A stretch of 17,460 nucleotides of DNA from an uncultured Desulfurobacterium sp. (GCA_913055135.1 CAJXJV010000006.1:1-17460); one strand, 5' to 3'. Counted from the first letter of the stretch, positions 1 to 7,704 are shown. The notes: generated from the letters alone by a model not told the origin. A program made the numbers and translations.

Positions 1-44
1 AACCTGCTAAAAAAAAGATAAAAGAACTTTTTGAACAAAGTTAA
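1..44 (+). CDS. C-terminal end of an unidentified upstream gene (partial)
   Basis: One forward frame is open from the left edge and ends in TAA at 42-44, reading ...PAKKKIKELFEQS. It sits 38 bases before purA on the same strand, so it probably belongs to the preceding gene of the same transcript. Only about 13 residues are visible, too few to identify a family. The charged, helix-like ending is compatible with a real protein C-terminus, but short open frames also occur by chance here. Confidence 0.35.
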   Translation, partial: PAKKKIKELFEQS

Positions 45-82
45 GTTATTATTACCCTCGCAACTTTAAAAGGAGGATTTTA

Positions 83-1372
83 ATGTCCACACTTGCAATC
101 GTTGGAACCCAGTGGGGTGACGAAGGAAAGGGAAAGATTGTTGACATCCTCTCTGAAAAGGCTGACTACATTGTCAGATTTCAGGGAGGAAACAACGCTG
201 GGCACACTGTAGTAATCGATGGAACCAAGTACATACTCCACCTTCTTCCTTCCGGAATACTCCACAATGACAAGAAGTGTGTACTTGGAAATGGAATGGT
301 TATAGACCTTGAAGGACTTCTCAACGAAATAGAGTTCATCAAAAGAGTTGGAATACCTGTTGAAGGTAGAATCTTTGTAAGCGAAAGAGCCCACCTTATC
401 CTTCCATACCACAAGGAGCTGGATGCGGCTTCCGAGAAAATAAAGGGGAACGGCTCCATTGGAACAACACTTAAAGGTATTGGTCCCGCTTACAGGGATA
501 AAGCTGGAAGGGTTGGAATAAGAATTGCTGACCTGAGAGATGAAGAAACATTTAAAGAAAAGTTGAAGTGGAACATAATGGAGAAAGAGCTAACTCTCAA
601 GAACGTCTATAACTATGACGTAAACTTCAACTTTGATGAAATCTATTCCCACATTATGAGAATCTACGAAAAGGTAAGCCACTTTATCTCTGACACCGTT
701 TCCCTTCTCAATAAAGCGATAGACTCCGGAGAAAACATTCTATTTGAAGGAGCTCAGGCAACACTTCTTGATATAGATATTGGAACCTACCCTTACGTTA
801 CTTCTTCCAACTCCTCAGCCCTTGGCATTTCAGCAGGAACAGGCATCAGCCCTAAAAAGGTCGAAAAAATCTACGGTATTGCAAAAGCCTATACAACAAG
901 GGTAGGTGGAGGACCATTCCCTACAGAGCTCAAATGTAACGTAGGAGAACTCCTGAGAGCCAGGGGACACGAGTACGGTTCTACAACAGGAAGACCGAGA
1001 AGGTGTGGCTGGCTTGACCTTTTCGCTTTAAGATTTTCAAAATTGGTAAACGACTTAGACGGTCTGATAATCACAAAGCTTGACGTTCTTGATGCCTTTG
1101 ATGAAATAAATGTGTGTGTTGGATACGAATTAAACGGCGAAATGATTGATCACTTCCCATCAACAGCAAAAGAGCTATCAGCAGTAAAACCAATATACGA
1201 AACCCTTCCCGGATGGAAAAAGGAAACAACCCACATAAAAAGATTTGAAGATCTACCAGAAGAAGCTCAGAACTTCCTGAAATTCATTGAGGACTACCTC
1301 GAAACACCAATTCCAATGGTCTCCACAGGTCCCCAAAGAGACGAAATCATAAACTGCTGCGAAATCTGGTAA
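83..1372 (+). CDS. purA: Adenylosuccinate synthetase
   Basis: Cytosolic enzyme that joins IMP and aspartate with GTP hydrolysis to give adenylosuccinate, the first committed step from IMP to AMP. The 429-residue length is normal for the family. The N-terminal GTP/IMP loop GTQWGDEGKGK (residues 8-18, catalytic Asp13) and NNAGHTVV with catalytic His41 are intact. So are TLKGIGPAYRDKAGR, the switch segment FEGAQATLLDIDIGTYPYVTSS and the TTGRPRRCGWLD signature. The ATG at 83 is set by AGGAGG at 71-76 with a 6-base spacer. It is probably cotranscribed with the gene ending at 44. No purine riboswitch or PurR-like operator is visible in the 38-base gap. A hairpin with a T-rich tail follows the stop. 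The family assignment is secure from motif conservation. Confidence 0.98.
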   Translation: MSTLAIVGTQWGDEGKGKIVDILSEKADYIVRFQGGNNAGHTVVIDGTKYILHLLPSGILHNDKKCVLGNGMVIDLEGLLNEIEFIKRVGIPVEGRIFVSERAHLILPYHKELDAASEKIKGNGSIGTTLKGIGPAYRDKAGRVGIRIADLRDEETFKEKLKWNIMEKELTLKNVYNYDVNFNFDEIYSHIMRIYEKVSHFISDTVSLLNKAIDSGENILFEGAQATLLDIDIGTYPYVTSSNSSALGISAGTGISPKKVEKIYGIAKAYTTRVGGGPFPTELKCNVGELLRARGHEYGSTTGRPRRCGWLDLFALRFSKLVNDLDGLIITKLDVLDAFDEINVCVGYELNGEMIDHFPSTAKELSAVKPIYETLPGWKKETTHIKRFEDLPEEAQNFLKFIEDYLETPIPMVSTGPQRDEIINCCEIW

Positions 1373-1373
1373 T

Positions 1374-1402
1374 ATCCTTTAGGTTTAGAGGATTCTTCTT
1401 TA
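1374..1402 (+). terminator. Likely intrinsic terminator of purA
   Basis: Two bases after the purA stop, 1374-1380 (ATCCTTT) pairs with 1387-1393 (AGAGGAT). This gives a 7-bp stem with one G-T wobble and a 6-base loop, followed by the T-rich TCTTCTTTAT. The arrangement fits a modest Rho-independent terminator on the plus strand. The stem is short and AU-rich, so efficiency at high growth temperature is uncertain. Confidence 0.5.
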
Positions 1403-1408
1403 TACATA

Positions 1409-1426
1409 GGGGGAGAAAGCTCCCCC
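1409..1426 (-). terminator. GC-rich hairpin between purA and hup, probable hup terminator
   Basis: GGGGGAG at 1409-1415 and CTCCCCC at 1420-1426 form a perfect 7-bp stem with a 4-base loop, 9 bases beyond the hup stop. It is the strongest hairpin in the purA/hup convergent gap. On the minus strand the sequence after it is TATGTATAAAG, not a clean T-run, so it may act as a transcript-end stabiliser or a weak terminator. Being symmetric, it would also form in read-through purA mRNA. Confidence 0.5.
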
Positions 1427-1434
1427 TTGCAGGT

Positions 1435-1737
1435 TTACTTCTTCTTTTTCTTAACCTTTACAACCTTTTCTGTAGCGTCTTTAAGATCCTTACCAGGCTT
1501 GAAGGCAGGTGAGAGCTTGGCAGGAACCTCTACTTTCTCTCCTGTCCTTGGGTTTCTTGCAACCCTTGGAGCCCTCTCCTTCATCAGGAATGTACCGAAG
1601 CCTCTGATCTCTACTTTTTCTTCTTTTGCAAGAGCTTCTGTAACAACGTCAATAAATGCGTTAAGAGCTGCTTCGGCATCTTTCTTCCTGATGCCTGCCT
1701 TCTCAGCGATTGCTGTTACGAGATCACTCTTTGTCAT
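1435..1737 (-). CDS. hup: HU family DNA-binding protein
   Basis: Histone-like protein that binds and bends DNA as a dimer and compacts the nucleoid. The 100-residue product shows the full HU/IHF fold: N-terminal helices (MTKSDLVTAIAEKAG), the GFGTF turn at residues 46-50, and the DNA-binding arm RNPRTGE at 61-67, whose Pro63 is the expected intercalating residue. It is about 10 residues longer than a standard 90-residue HU because of a Lys-rich tail (KVKKKKK), which should add non-specific DNA or RNA contacts. The ATG at 1737 follows AGGAGG with a 7-base spacer. A promoter overlapping the end of yggU precedes it, so hup is probably its own transcription unit. HU rather than IHF is inferred from overall similarity. 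Confidence 0.95.
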   Translation of the reverse strand: MTKSDLVTAIAEKAGIRKKDAEAALNAFIDVVTEALAKEEKVEIRGFGTFLMKERAPRVARNPRTGEKVEVPAKLSPAFKPGKDLKDATEKVVKVKKKKK

Positions 1738-1788
1738 GCCGCTCCCTCCTAATGGGTTTTAAGATAAAGTGTAGCAACGCTTAACAAG

Positions 1789-1817
1789 AAAATACTATTT
1801 TAGCCATTAGTTGTCAA
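1789..1817 (-). promoter_or_regulatory. Predicted sigma-70-type promoter of hup
   Basis: Read on the minus strand, TTGACA (1817-1812, perfect -35) is followed by a 17-base spacer and TATTTT (1794-1789, 4 of 6 matches to -10). This predicts transcription starting near 1782 with a leader of about 45 bases before the hup ATG. The -35 box overlaps the TGA stop of yggU. The perfect -35 and ideal spacing support it; the weak -10 lowers confidence. Confidence 0.55.
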
Positions 1818-2119
1818 GGTACTTCCGCAACTTCTACTCTTAATTTCTCTTGCAAAGTTGCCAAACTTGTCCCTTCAATTCTTACAAGTTTTATACGAGA
1901 AGTTTCTCCTCTTACAATTTCTATATTGCTTTTGGGAACTTTCAAAGCTTTAGAAAGTAACTCTACTACTTTCTGGTTTGCTTTTCCCCCTTCAGGTGGT
2001 ACTGTCACCTTTATCTTCAGTCTCCCCTCTTCCACTTTCTCTATCCGGTTGCGAGAAGCCCTGGGTTGCACCTTCACTTCCAGTTCCAGTGCTTTTCCCT
2101 TTTTCCTTACCTGAAGCAT
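1814..2119 (-). CDS. yggU: DUF167 / YggU family protein
   Basis: Small conserved protein of unknown biochemical role. The 101-residue product carries the family signature: VKVQPRASRNRI, then LKIKVTVPPEGGKAN, then SNIEIVRGETSRIK. The ATG at 2119 is preferred because GAGGAG lies about 10 bases upstream. A TTG at 2137 would add six residues but lacks a comparable site. The first 42 or so codons lie inside the end of divIVA in another frame (128-base overlap), so translation is probably coupled to it. In E. coli yggU neighbours yggT and rdgB, and the same set of genes is found here. The family call is firm; the function is unknown. Confidence 0.9.
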   Translation of the reverse strand: MLQVRKKGKALELEVKVQPRASRNRIEKVEEGRLKIKVTVPPEGGKANQKVVELLSKALKVPKSNIEIVRGETSRIKLVRIEGTSLATLQEKLRVEVAEVP

Positions 2120-2495
2120 TTGGCTTGATCTCCTCAATTATCCTTGTCATATCAAAAATCGCCAATCTAAGTCTATCAAACATTTTCTTCTGAGCCAGTT
2201 TAAGCTTTTCTATCTCTATTTCTATTTCTTTTTTCTGTTTCTCAAGCTCCTCTTTTTCCTCCATTTTCTTTTGAAGAATTTCCTCTATTCTCTTACGGGC
2301 TTTCTCTACCAGTTCTTCTGTTTTATATTCTGGAGTTTCCCTTCTAAGATCCTCAACTTCTTTCAAAAGATCCTGATATGCATTGGCAACTTCTATTAAA
2401 AAAGCTTCAACTTCATCCGGATCGTATCCGAACAGTTTTTTACTAAACTCTTTTGACCTTATCTCCTGTGGTTTTAATCTTTTTTCTTTTTTCAT
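1992..2495 (-). CDS. divIVA: DivIVA-domain coiled-coil protein
   Basis: Predicted peripheral membrane scaffold of cell pole or septum. Residues 5-45 match the DivIVA N-terminal domain (LKPQEIRSKEF, then FGYDPDEVEAFL), which in characterised members binds curved or anionic membrane. A Glu/Lys-rich coiled coil runs through roughly residues 45-123. The last 42 residues (126-167) are rich in Gly, Ser, Thr, Glu and Lys and look disordered. That tail is encoded by the same bases as the start of yggU. AGAGGA in the end of yggT lies 8 bases before the ATG, and only 2 bases separate it from yggT. DivIVA is classically Gram-positive but is also seen in deep-branching phyla. Its role here (poles, division or envelope growth) is inferred from family and from neighbours yggT and murI. 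Confidence 0.9.
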   Translation of the reverse strand: MKKEKRLKPQEIRSKEFSKKLFGYDPDEVEAFLIEVANAYQDLLKEVEDLRRETPEYKTEELVEKARKRIEEILQKKMEEKEELEKQKKEIEIEIEKLKLAQKKMFDRLRLAIFDMTRIIEEIKPNASGKEKGKSTGTGSEGATQGFSQPDRESGRGETEDKGDSTT

Positions 2496-2497
2496 TT

Positions 2498-2740
2498 TTA
2501 CAGTCCTCTGACGATACTATCTATTATCTGCAAAATGATTATAGCAACAATCGGACTTATATCTATCCCTCCAATCGGAGGAATAAATGCTCTTATTGGC
2601 TTCAGAATTTTCTCCGTCAGATTTATTACCTTCCAGATGAGCCTGTTTCTCTTATGAAGAGGAACCCAGGTAAGAAGAGCTCCAATTATGATAAACCACG
2701 TAAGAAACTTAATTAAAATGTGAATTATTTCTTTTACCAC
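2498..2740 (-). CDS. yggT: YggT/YlmG family membrane protein
   Basis: Integral membrane protein of 80 residues with two hydrophobic segments, about residues 5-25 and 58-78. Between them is the family's amphipathic motif, seen as LTEKILKPIRAFIPPIGGIDISP. It is a single YggT repeat, as in Gram-positive YlmG and plastid YlmG proteins, rather than the doubled E. coli form. The GTG at 2740 follows GAGGAG with an 8-base spacer located inside rdgB, and the two genes overlap by 7 bases. YlmG proteins are linked to division and nucleoid or envelope organisation, and direct adjacency to divIVA fits that. The molecular function is not established. Confidence 0.9.
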   Translation of the reverse strand: MVKEIIHILIKFLTWFIIIGALLTWVPLHKRNRLIWKVINLTEKILKPIRAFIPPIGGIDISPIVAIIILQIIDSIVRGL

Positions 2741-3330
2741 TTCTTAATCTCCTCTATCAGCTTAACTAACTTATCGATTGCTTTTCCTCTGTGACTAATT
2801 TTATTCTTTTCTTCAAGAGGTATCTCTGCCATCGTCAGAGTATATCCTTCTGGAATAAAAAGTGGATCATAGCCAAAACCACCATCACCCCTTGGTTCAG
2901 TAATCACCTTTCCTCTTACCTCTCCTTCACTCCAGAGACCCTTCTTTTCCGGAAAGGCAAGAACTATAAATGAAACGTATCGTGCAGGAGATTCTGAAAG
3001 CCCTCTTTTCTTTAACTCCTCAATGAGCTTCCTGTTGTTCATTTCATCTGTAGCATTCTCCCCGGCAAATCGAGAAGACCTTACTCCAGGAAGCCCTCCT
3101 AAAGCCTCCACTTCAAGTCCTGAATCCTCAGAAATTACAGGTTCACCTATAGCTTTCGCATAATAAACAGCCTTCTGATACGCATTCTCTAAAAAAGTGT
3201 CTCCCGTTTCTGACGGCTCCTCAACTTTTTTCACTTCATCTATGGGAATGACCTCTATTCCAGACTTAGAAAGTTTCTCCTGAAATTCCCTTAACTTACC
3301 TCTGTTCTTCGATGCAAGGATAATCCTCAT
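2734..3330 (-). CDS. rdgB: XTP/dITP diphosphatase (non-canonical purine NTP pyrophosphatase)
   Basis: House-cleaning enzyme of the Ham1/RdgB family that converts XTP, ITP and dITP to monophosphates plus pyrophosphate, keeping deaminated purines out of nucleic acids. Family motifs in order: the N-terminal ILASKNRGKLREF, the metal/catalytic SEDSGLEVEALGGLPGVRS, the base-recognition GGFGYDPLFIPEG, and SHRGKA near the C-terminus. The ATG at 3330 shares its A with the TGA stop of rph (TGATG), typical of translational coupling. A GTG one codon earlier (3333) is possible and would add one residue. At about 198 residues it has normal family length. Confidence 0.97.
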   Translation of the reverse strand: MRIILASKNRGKLREFQEKLSKSGIEVIPIDEVKKVEEPSETGDTFLENAYQKAVYYAKAIGEPVISEDSGLEVEALGGLPGVRSSRFAGENATDEMNNRKLIEELKKRGLSESPARYVSFIVLAFPEKKGLWSEGEVRGKVITEPRGDGGFGYDPLFIPEGYTLTMAEIPLEEKNKISHRGKAIDKLVKLIEEIKKW

Positions 3331-4037
3331 CACTTTACTCCTAAGACTTCTTTCTGTTTAGAAATAAGCTCCATTATCCCTTTCTCTCCAACGGTAAGAA
3401 GTCTATCAAGATCACTCCTTGAAAAAGGCTTGCCTTCAGCAGTTCCCTGGAGCTCTACAAACTCCTTAGCATCGTTCATCACAATATTCATATCAACTTC
3501 AGCCATAGAATCCTCTTCGTAGTTAAGGTCTAAGAGAAACTCTCCATCAACAATTCCCACACTCACAGCAGCAACAAAATTTTTGATAGCCTCAAGCTTC
3601 CCGACCTTCTCAAGAGCTCTGTAGAGAGCGACAAAAGCACCGGTTATTGAAGCAGTTCTTGTTCCACCATCTGCCTGGATGACATCACAATCTATCCAGA
3701 CAGTTATCTCACCAAGAGCTCTTAGATCAACAGCACTTCTTACAGAACGACCTATAAGCCTCTGAATCTCCTGGGTTCTTCCCGTCAACCTCCCCTTTGT
3801 AGACTCCCTCACAGTTCTTGTAGCTGTAGCCCTTGGAAGCATTGAGTACTCAGCAGTTATCCATCCCTGTCCTGTTCCCTTCAAAAATGGAGGAACCTTT
3901 TCTTCAACAGATGCAGTACAGATAACCTTTGTATCACCGAACTCTATGAGACAGGAACCTTCCGCGTGCTTTATGTAATCAAGAGTAATCTTTACTGGTC
4001 TCAGCTCATCCGGTTTCCTTCCATCACTCCTTATCAA
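3330..4037 (-). CDS. rph: Ribonuclease PH
   Basis: Phosphorolytic 3'-to-5' exoribonuclease that trims the 3' trailer of tRNA precursors, using phosphate and releasing nucleoside diphosphates. Hallmarks are the N-terminal [15 protein letters not shown], the ring-interface [12 protein letters not shown], the phosphate-binding segment [16 protein letters not shown] and the catalytic [18 protein letters not shown]. The open frame extends to a TTG at 4052. However, TTG at 4037 lies 6 bases after a perfect AGGAGG and gives the standard start just ahead of RSDGR, so I call 4037 (235 residues). The gene overlaps the murI end by 14 bases. It is a full-length enzyme, unlike the truncated rph of E. coli K-12. 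Confidence 0.97.
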   Translation of the reverse strand: MIRSDGRKPDELRPVKITLDYIKHAEGSCLIEFGDTKVICTASVEEKVPPFLKGTGQGWITAEYSMLPRATATRTVRESTKGRLTGRTQEIQRLIGRSVRSAVDLRALGEITVWIDCDVIQADGGTRTASITGAFVALYRALEKVGKLEAIKNFVAAVSVGIVDGEFLLDLNYEEDSMAEVDMNIVMNDAKEFVELQGTAEGKPFSRSDLDRLLTVGEKGIMELISKQKEVLGVK

Positions 4038-4815
4038 TTGAAACCTCCTCAATACTGATCCTACTTCCCATGATCATCTTCGCTATTCTCTCAAACCTTT
4101 CAGTTTTATCGCTGACAAGGATTCTTACCTCTCCTCTTCCACTTTTCCTTCTTGAAGGTAAAATCCTTGCCACTTCATTTGCAACTGCCTCAGCCGAATC
4201 TATCAGAGCAACATCCCCACACACCTCTGCTAAAACCTTCTTTATAAGAGGATAGTGTGTACAACCAAGAACAAGTGTATCTATTCCCCTTTCAAGAAGA
4301 GGTAATAGATAGCGTCTTGCGACTTCCAGCGTAACAGGATCCTCAAGCCATCCCTCTTCAATAAGTGGAACAAACAGAGGACATGCCTTCTCAAAAACGT
4401 CTGAGAAGGGATTAATTGAAACAATCGCCTTTCTGTAAGCACCACTTCTTACTGTAGCTTCGGTTCCAATCACACCTATCTTTCCCGATTTTGTTGATGA
4501 AACAGCAAGTTTCGCTCCAGGATTGACCACCCCGATAATCGGCACGTTGGAAAATTCACTCTTCAGAATCTCCAGAGCGTAAGAGGAAGATGTATTACAC
4601 GCAACGACAACCATTTTAACATCAAAACTTCTCAAAAGCTTTGTATTCTCAATGCTATACCTGATTATCGTCTTTGGAGACTTTGTCCCGTAGGGAACTC
4701 TTGCTGTATCCCCAAAGTAGATAAGATTTTCTGAAGGAAGTTTTTCTCTGAGGGCTTTTAGAACGGTAAGTCCTCCAACTCCTGAATCAAAAACACCAAT
4801 AGGTCTATCTGGCAT
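4024..4815 (-). CDS. murI: Glutamate racemase
   Basis: Cofactor-independent cytosolic racemase that makes D-glutamate for peptidoglycan. The two-base mechanism needs two cysteines, both present: Cys73 in VVACNTSSS and Cys185 in LGCTHYPLI. The substrate loop [14 protein letters not shown] (residues 9-22) and [11 protein letters not shown] are also intact. At 263 residues it has normal length. The ATG at 4815 follows AGGAG with a 5-base spacer. It is the first gene of the minus-strand operon running through rph, rdgB, yggT, divIVA and yggU, and is divergent from the rel gene. Confidence 0.97.
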   Translation of the reverse strand: MPDRPIGVFDSGVGGLTVLKALREKLPSENLIYFGDTARVPYGTKSPKTIIRYSIENTKLLRSFDVKMVVVACNTSSSYALEILKSEFSNVPIIGVVNPGAKLAVSSTKSGKIGVIGTEATVRSGAYRKAIVSINPFSDVFEKACPLFVPLIEEGWLEDPVTLEVARRYLLPLLERGIDTLVLGCTHYPLIKKVLAEVCGDVALIDSAEAVANEVARILPSRRKSGRGEVRILVSDKTERFERIAKMIMGSRISIEEVSIDKE

Positions 4816-4884
4816 TGCATCTCCTAAAAGTTCAGCTTTAATTTTAAATGGTTGTCTTTAAAATTTTTGAACGGGAAGATATAA
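4816..4884. promoter_or_regulatory. AT-rich divergent control region between murI and rel
   Basis: These 69 bases must hold the starts of two opposite transcription units. The stretch is strongly AT-rich, with TTAAAAT-like elements on both strands that could serve as -10 boxes, but I see no -35 hexamer at good spacing. No clear operator or repeat stands out. The only signals I trust are the murI ribosome binding site (AGGAG near 4825) and a weak GGGAAG before the rel ATG. Confidence 0.35.
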
Positions 4885-7038
4885 ATGAGAAGCTGTAAGG
4901 AAATTATAGAAAAAGTAAAGGAATACAGAGACTCTTTTGAAGAAGAGCAAATCTGTAAAGCTTACGAATTTGCAAAGAAAAAACATGAAGGACAGTTCAG
5001 AAAATCTGGAGAACCCTACTTTACCCATCCAGCAGAGGTTGCCTACATATTAGCTGAACTCAGAATGGACGTTCCCACAATAATTGCTGGGCTCCTTCAC
5101 GACGTGATTGAGGATACAGACACAACCGTTGAAGAAATTGAGAAGGAATTTGGAAAAGAGGTTGCTTTTATCGTTAAAGGAGTCACAAAGCTTGAGGGTT
5201 ACCAATTTTCCAGTAAGGAAGAAAGGGATGCAGAAAGTTTTAGAAACCTTCTCATTTCCCTTGCAGAGGACATCAGAGTTCTGATAGTTAAACTTGCAGA
5301 CAGACTCCACAACATGAGGACTATGGACAGCATGAAACCTGAAAGTCAGAAGAGAAACGCCAAGGAAACCCTTACCATTTACGCACCGTTGGCAAACAGA
5401 CTCGGTATGTACAGGCTTAAAAACGAATTAGAAGACCTTTCACTCAAATACCTTGACCCGGAAACTTACAGGGAATTAGAGAGAAAAGTAAGAGAGAAGA
5501 AGAGGAAAATCCTTCCTTACCTTGAAGAGATAATTGAAACAGTCAGAGAAAAATTGAAAGAGAACGGTCTAAAAGGCGATATTCAGTGGAGACTCAAGCA
5601 TATCTACGGCATTTACAGAAAAATGGTAACAAAGGGAATTCCCTTTGAAGAGGTCTATGATGTTGCTGGAATCAGGGTCATAACAGAAACAGTAGGTGAC
5701 TGTTATCAGATACTTGGAATTATCCACAGTCTCTGGATTCCTGTTCCAGGAAGAATAAAGGACTACATAGCAACCCCAAAACCAAACATGTACCAGTCCC
5801 TCCACACAACTGTTGTAGGACCAAAGGGGCAGTTTATTGAATTTCAGATAAGAACCCATGAGATGCATCAGATTGCCGAAATGGGAATCGCCGCCCACTG
5901 GAAGTATAAAGAGGGCGGTGGAGTTCTTACAGAAGCTGAAAAGGAAAGGTTCATCTGGCTGAGGAATCTACTTGAGTGGGTAAAAGAGGAGAAAAACTAT
6001 CAAGAGTTTATTGAAACGGTAAGAAACGACCTCTACGAAGAGGATATCTATGTTTTCACTCCAAAAGGCGATTTAAAGACCCTTCCTGTAGGTTCCACAC
6101 CTGTAGATTTTGCCTACGCAATTCACACATCCATAGGACACAGATGTAAATCTACAAAGGTAAACGGCAAGCTGGTTCCCCTTAACTACACCCTTCAAAA
6201 TGGGGATAAAGTAGAAATCATTACAGGCAATGAAGAGAGACCAAGTAGAGACTGGTTGACCTTTGTAAAAACTTCAAAGGCAAGGAATGCAATCAAAAAC
6301 TTCCTGAGGAAAGAGGAAAACGAAAGGGCAAAGAAGTTAGGAGAAAGCCTTGTAGATAAAATGATTAGAAAGTTATCAGACAAAAGTCTTAACTCAATCA
6401 GAGAAGAAGAGGATATTGAAAACACCCTTAAATCTCTTGGATACTCCAACATAGACTCAGCTTTAGCAGACGTTGGCTACGGAAAACTTGACGCTGAAAA
6501 GCTTGCAAGGAAACTTTTAAAACTTCCAGTTGAAACTGAAAAGAAAAAGAGAAAGAGAAAAAGAGCCGGCGACGTCAGCGGCATAAAGGTAGATGGAATA
6601 GACAACATCATGGTGTCCCTTGGAACCTGTTGTCATCCCCTACCAGGGGATAAAGTCATCGGAATAGTCAACTCAGGTAAAGGAATAGTAATTCACACTG
6701 CAAACTGCATAGTTGCAAAGCAAATAGCAGAGAGTGCTCCAGGAAAATTAGTAAAAGTTGATTTTCTTCCCTCAGATAAGGTTTATAACGCAAAAATCAG
6801 AGTTTCCATCGAGGATAAACCTGGAATGCTGGCAAATATTTCTTCAGCAATTGCCAAACTGAAGATTAACATTGTTGCCGTTCAAACAAGAAGCCTCTCT
6901 GGAAAGGCAATACTGGATTTTGTCGTTCAGGTCAAAAGTAGAGACGAGCTCCAGAAAGTCATCCAGACAATAAAAAACGTCAGAGGAGTACTAACAGTAA
7001 AGAGAATCTACAGAGAAAAAGTTCAAAAAGTTACATAG
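4885..7038 (+). CDS. rel: Bifunctional (p)ppGpp synthetase/hydrolase (Rel/SpoT, long RSH)
   Basis: Stringent-response enzyme that makes and degrades (p)ppGpp. At 717 residues it shows the full long-RSH order. The hydrolase HD domain (about 24-180) has His48, the HDVIED motif at 72-77 and KLADRLHNMRT. The synthetase (about 230-345) has DVAGIRV, RIKDYIATPKPNMYQSLHTT and EFQIRT. TGS spans about 387-448, a helical linker holds a basic run at 553-560 (KKKRKRKR), a Cys/His zinc-finger-like region includes Cys582-Cys583-His584 and Cys608, and ACT spans about 637-711. RIKD at 290-293 matches the RxKD signature of bifunctional enzymes rather than the ExDD of RelA-only synthetases, so both activities are expected. 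It appears to be the only RSH in this window. The ribosome binding site is weak (GGGAAG). Confidence 0.96.
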   Translation: MRSCKEIIEKVKEYRDSFEEEQICKAYEFAKKKHEGQFRKSGEPYFTHPAEVAYILAELRMDVPTIIAGLLHDVIEDTDTTVEEIEKEFGKEVAFIVKGVTKLEGYQFSSKEERDAESFRNLLISLAEDIRVLIVKLADRLHNMRTMDSMKPESQKRNAKETLTIYAPLANRLGMYRLKNELEDLSLKYLDPETYRELERKVREKKRKILPYLEEIIETVREKLKENGLKGDIQWRLKHIYGIYRKMVTKGIPFEEVYDVAGIRVITETVGDCYQILGIIHSLWIPVPGRIKDYIATPKPNMYQSLHTTVVGPKGQFIEFQIRTHEMHQIAEMGIAAHWKYKEGGGVLTEAEKERFIWLRNLLEWVKEEKNYQEFIETVRNDLYEEDIYVFTPKGDLKTLPVGSTPVDFAYAIHTSIGHRCKSTKVNGKLVPLNYTLQNGDKVEIITGNEERPSRDWLTFVKTSKARNAIKNFLRKEENERAKKLGESLVDKMIRKLSDKSLNSIREEEDIENTLKSLGYSNIDSALADVGYGKLDAEKLARKLLKLPVETEKKKRKRKRAGDVSGIKVDGIDNIMVSLGTCCHPLPGDKVIGIVNSGKGIVIHTANCIVAKQIAESAPGKLVKVDFLPSDKVYNAKIRVSIEDKPGMLANISSAIAKLKINIVAVQTRSLSGKAILDFVVQVKSRDELQKVIQTIKNVRGVLTVKRIYREKVQKVT

Positions 7039-7039
7039 A

Positions 7040-7067
7040 TTGAAAAAGAATTACCAATAACTATCTT
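7040..7067 (+). promoter_or_regulatory. Candidate promoter for clpP-ribBA-pdxA
   Basis: TTGAAA at 7040-7045 and TATCTT at 7062-7067 are separated by 16 bases in the only sizeable gap on this strand between rel and pdxA. The match is moderate (5 of 6 and 4 of 6). It would give a leader of about 25-30 bases before clpP. Read-through from rel is equally possible because no terminator is visible after the rel stop. Confidence 0.35.
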
Positions 7068-7100
7068 TAAGGTCAAGAAAGCTTGGCTGGAGGAAAAGTC

Positions 7101-7703
7101 ATGGAAGAGGTTCTCAACCAGTTCGTTCCGATAGTAATAGAGCAAACAGGAAGAGGAGAAAGGGCTTACGATATCTACTCAAGACTCTTAAAAGACAGAA
7201 TTATCATGCTGGGAACCCCTATTGACGACCACGTAGCAAACCTCATAGTTGCCCAGCTACTCTTCCTTGAAGCAGAAGATCCTGAAAAGGATATATACCT
7301 ATACATAAACAGCCCCGGTGGTGTCGTAACTGCAGGACTTGCCATCTACGACACAATGCAGTACATAAAGCCTGACGTTGTAACCATCTGCATGGGACAG
7401 GCAGCAAGTATGGGAGCTGTTCTCCTTGCAGCTGGTGCAAAGGGAAAGAGATTTGCACTTCCCCACTCAAGGATAATGATCCACCAGCCCCTTGGAGGAT
7501 TTCAGGGACAGGCAACAGACATCGAAATTCACGCAAAAGAGATCCTGAGACTCAAGAAAATACTAAACGAAATCCTTTCAAAACATACAGGACAATCCCT
7601 CAGGAAAATTGAAAAAGACACAGAAAGGGATTACTTCATGAGTGCTGAAGAAGCAATGAAATATGGACTAATTGACAAAGTCCTTACTAAGAGAGGAGAG
7701 TAA
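7101..7703 (+). CDS. clpP: ATP-dependent Clp protease proteolytic subunit
   Basis: Serine peptidase that forms the tetradecameric chamber working with Clp ATPases in cytosolic protein quality control. The catalytic triad is complete with the spacing of E. coli ClpP: Ser103 in GQAASMGA, His128 in IMIHQP and Asp177 in ERDYFMS. Other ClpP signatures are YINSPGG and [17 protein letters not shown]. The frame opens at a TTG at 7083, but GGAGG lies 7 bases before the ATG at 7101, giving a 200-residue protein of standard length. The ribBA start follows one base after the stop, with its ribosome binding site inside the clpP end. No Clp ATPase gene is next to it here. Confidence 0.97.
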   Translation: MEEVLNQFVPIVIEQTGRGERAYDIYSRLLKDRIIMLGTPIDDHVANLIVAQLLFLEAEDPEKDIYLYINSPGGVVTAGLAIYDTMQYIKPDVVTICMGQAASMGAVLLAAGAKGKRFALPHSRIMIHQPLGGFQGQATDIEIHAKEILRLKKILNEILSKHTGQSLRKIEKDTERDYFMSAEEAMKYGLIDKVLTKRGE

Positions 7704-7704
7704 G

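Noticed and set aside
45..82. Purine-responsive riboswitch ahead of purA
   Set aside because: The gap is only 38 bases with no paired structure; a purine aptamer needs about 65 or more bases.
1427..1762. 111-codon plus-strand open frame opposite hup
   Set aside because: It mirrors the HU gene, whose motifs are complete; the plus-strand translation is a hydrophobic Ser/Leu/Phe-rich shadow.
7243..7536. 97-codon minus-strand open frame across clpP
   Set aside because: It lies wholly opposite highly conserved ClpP codons. Its Leu/Arg-rich translation looks like a reverse-strand shadow, with no recognisable start site.
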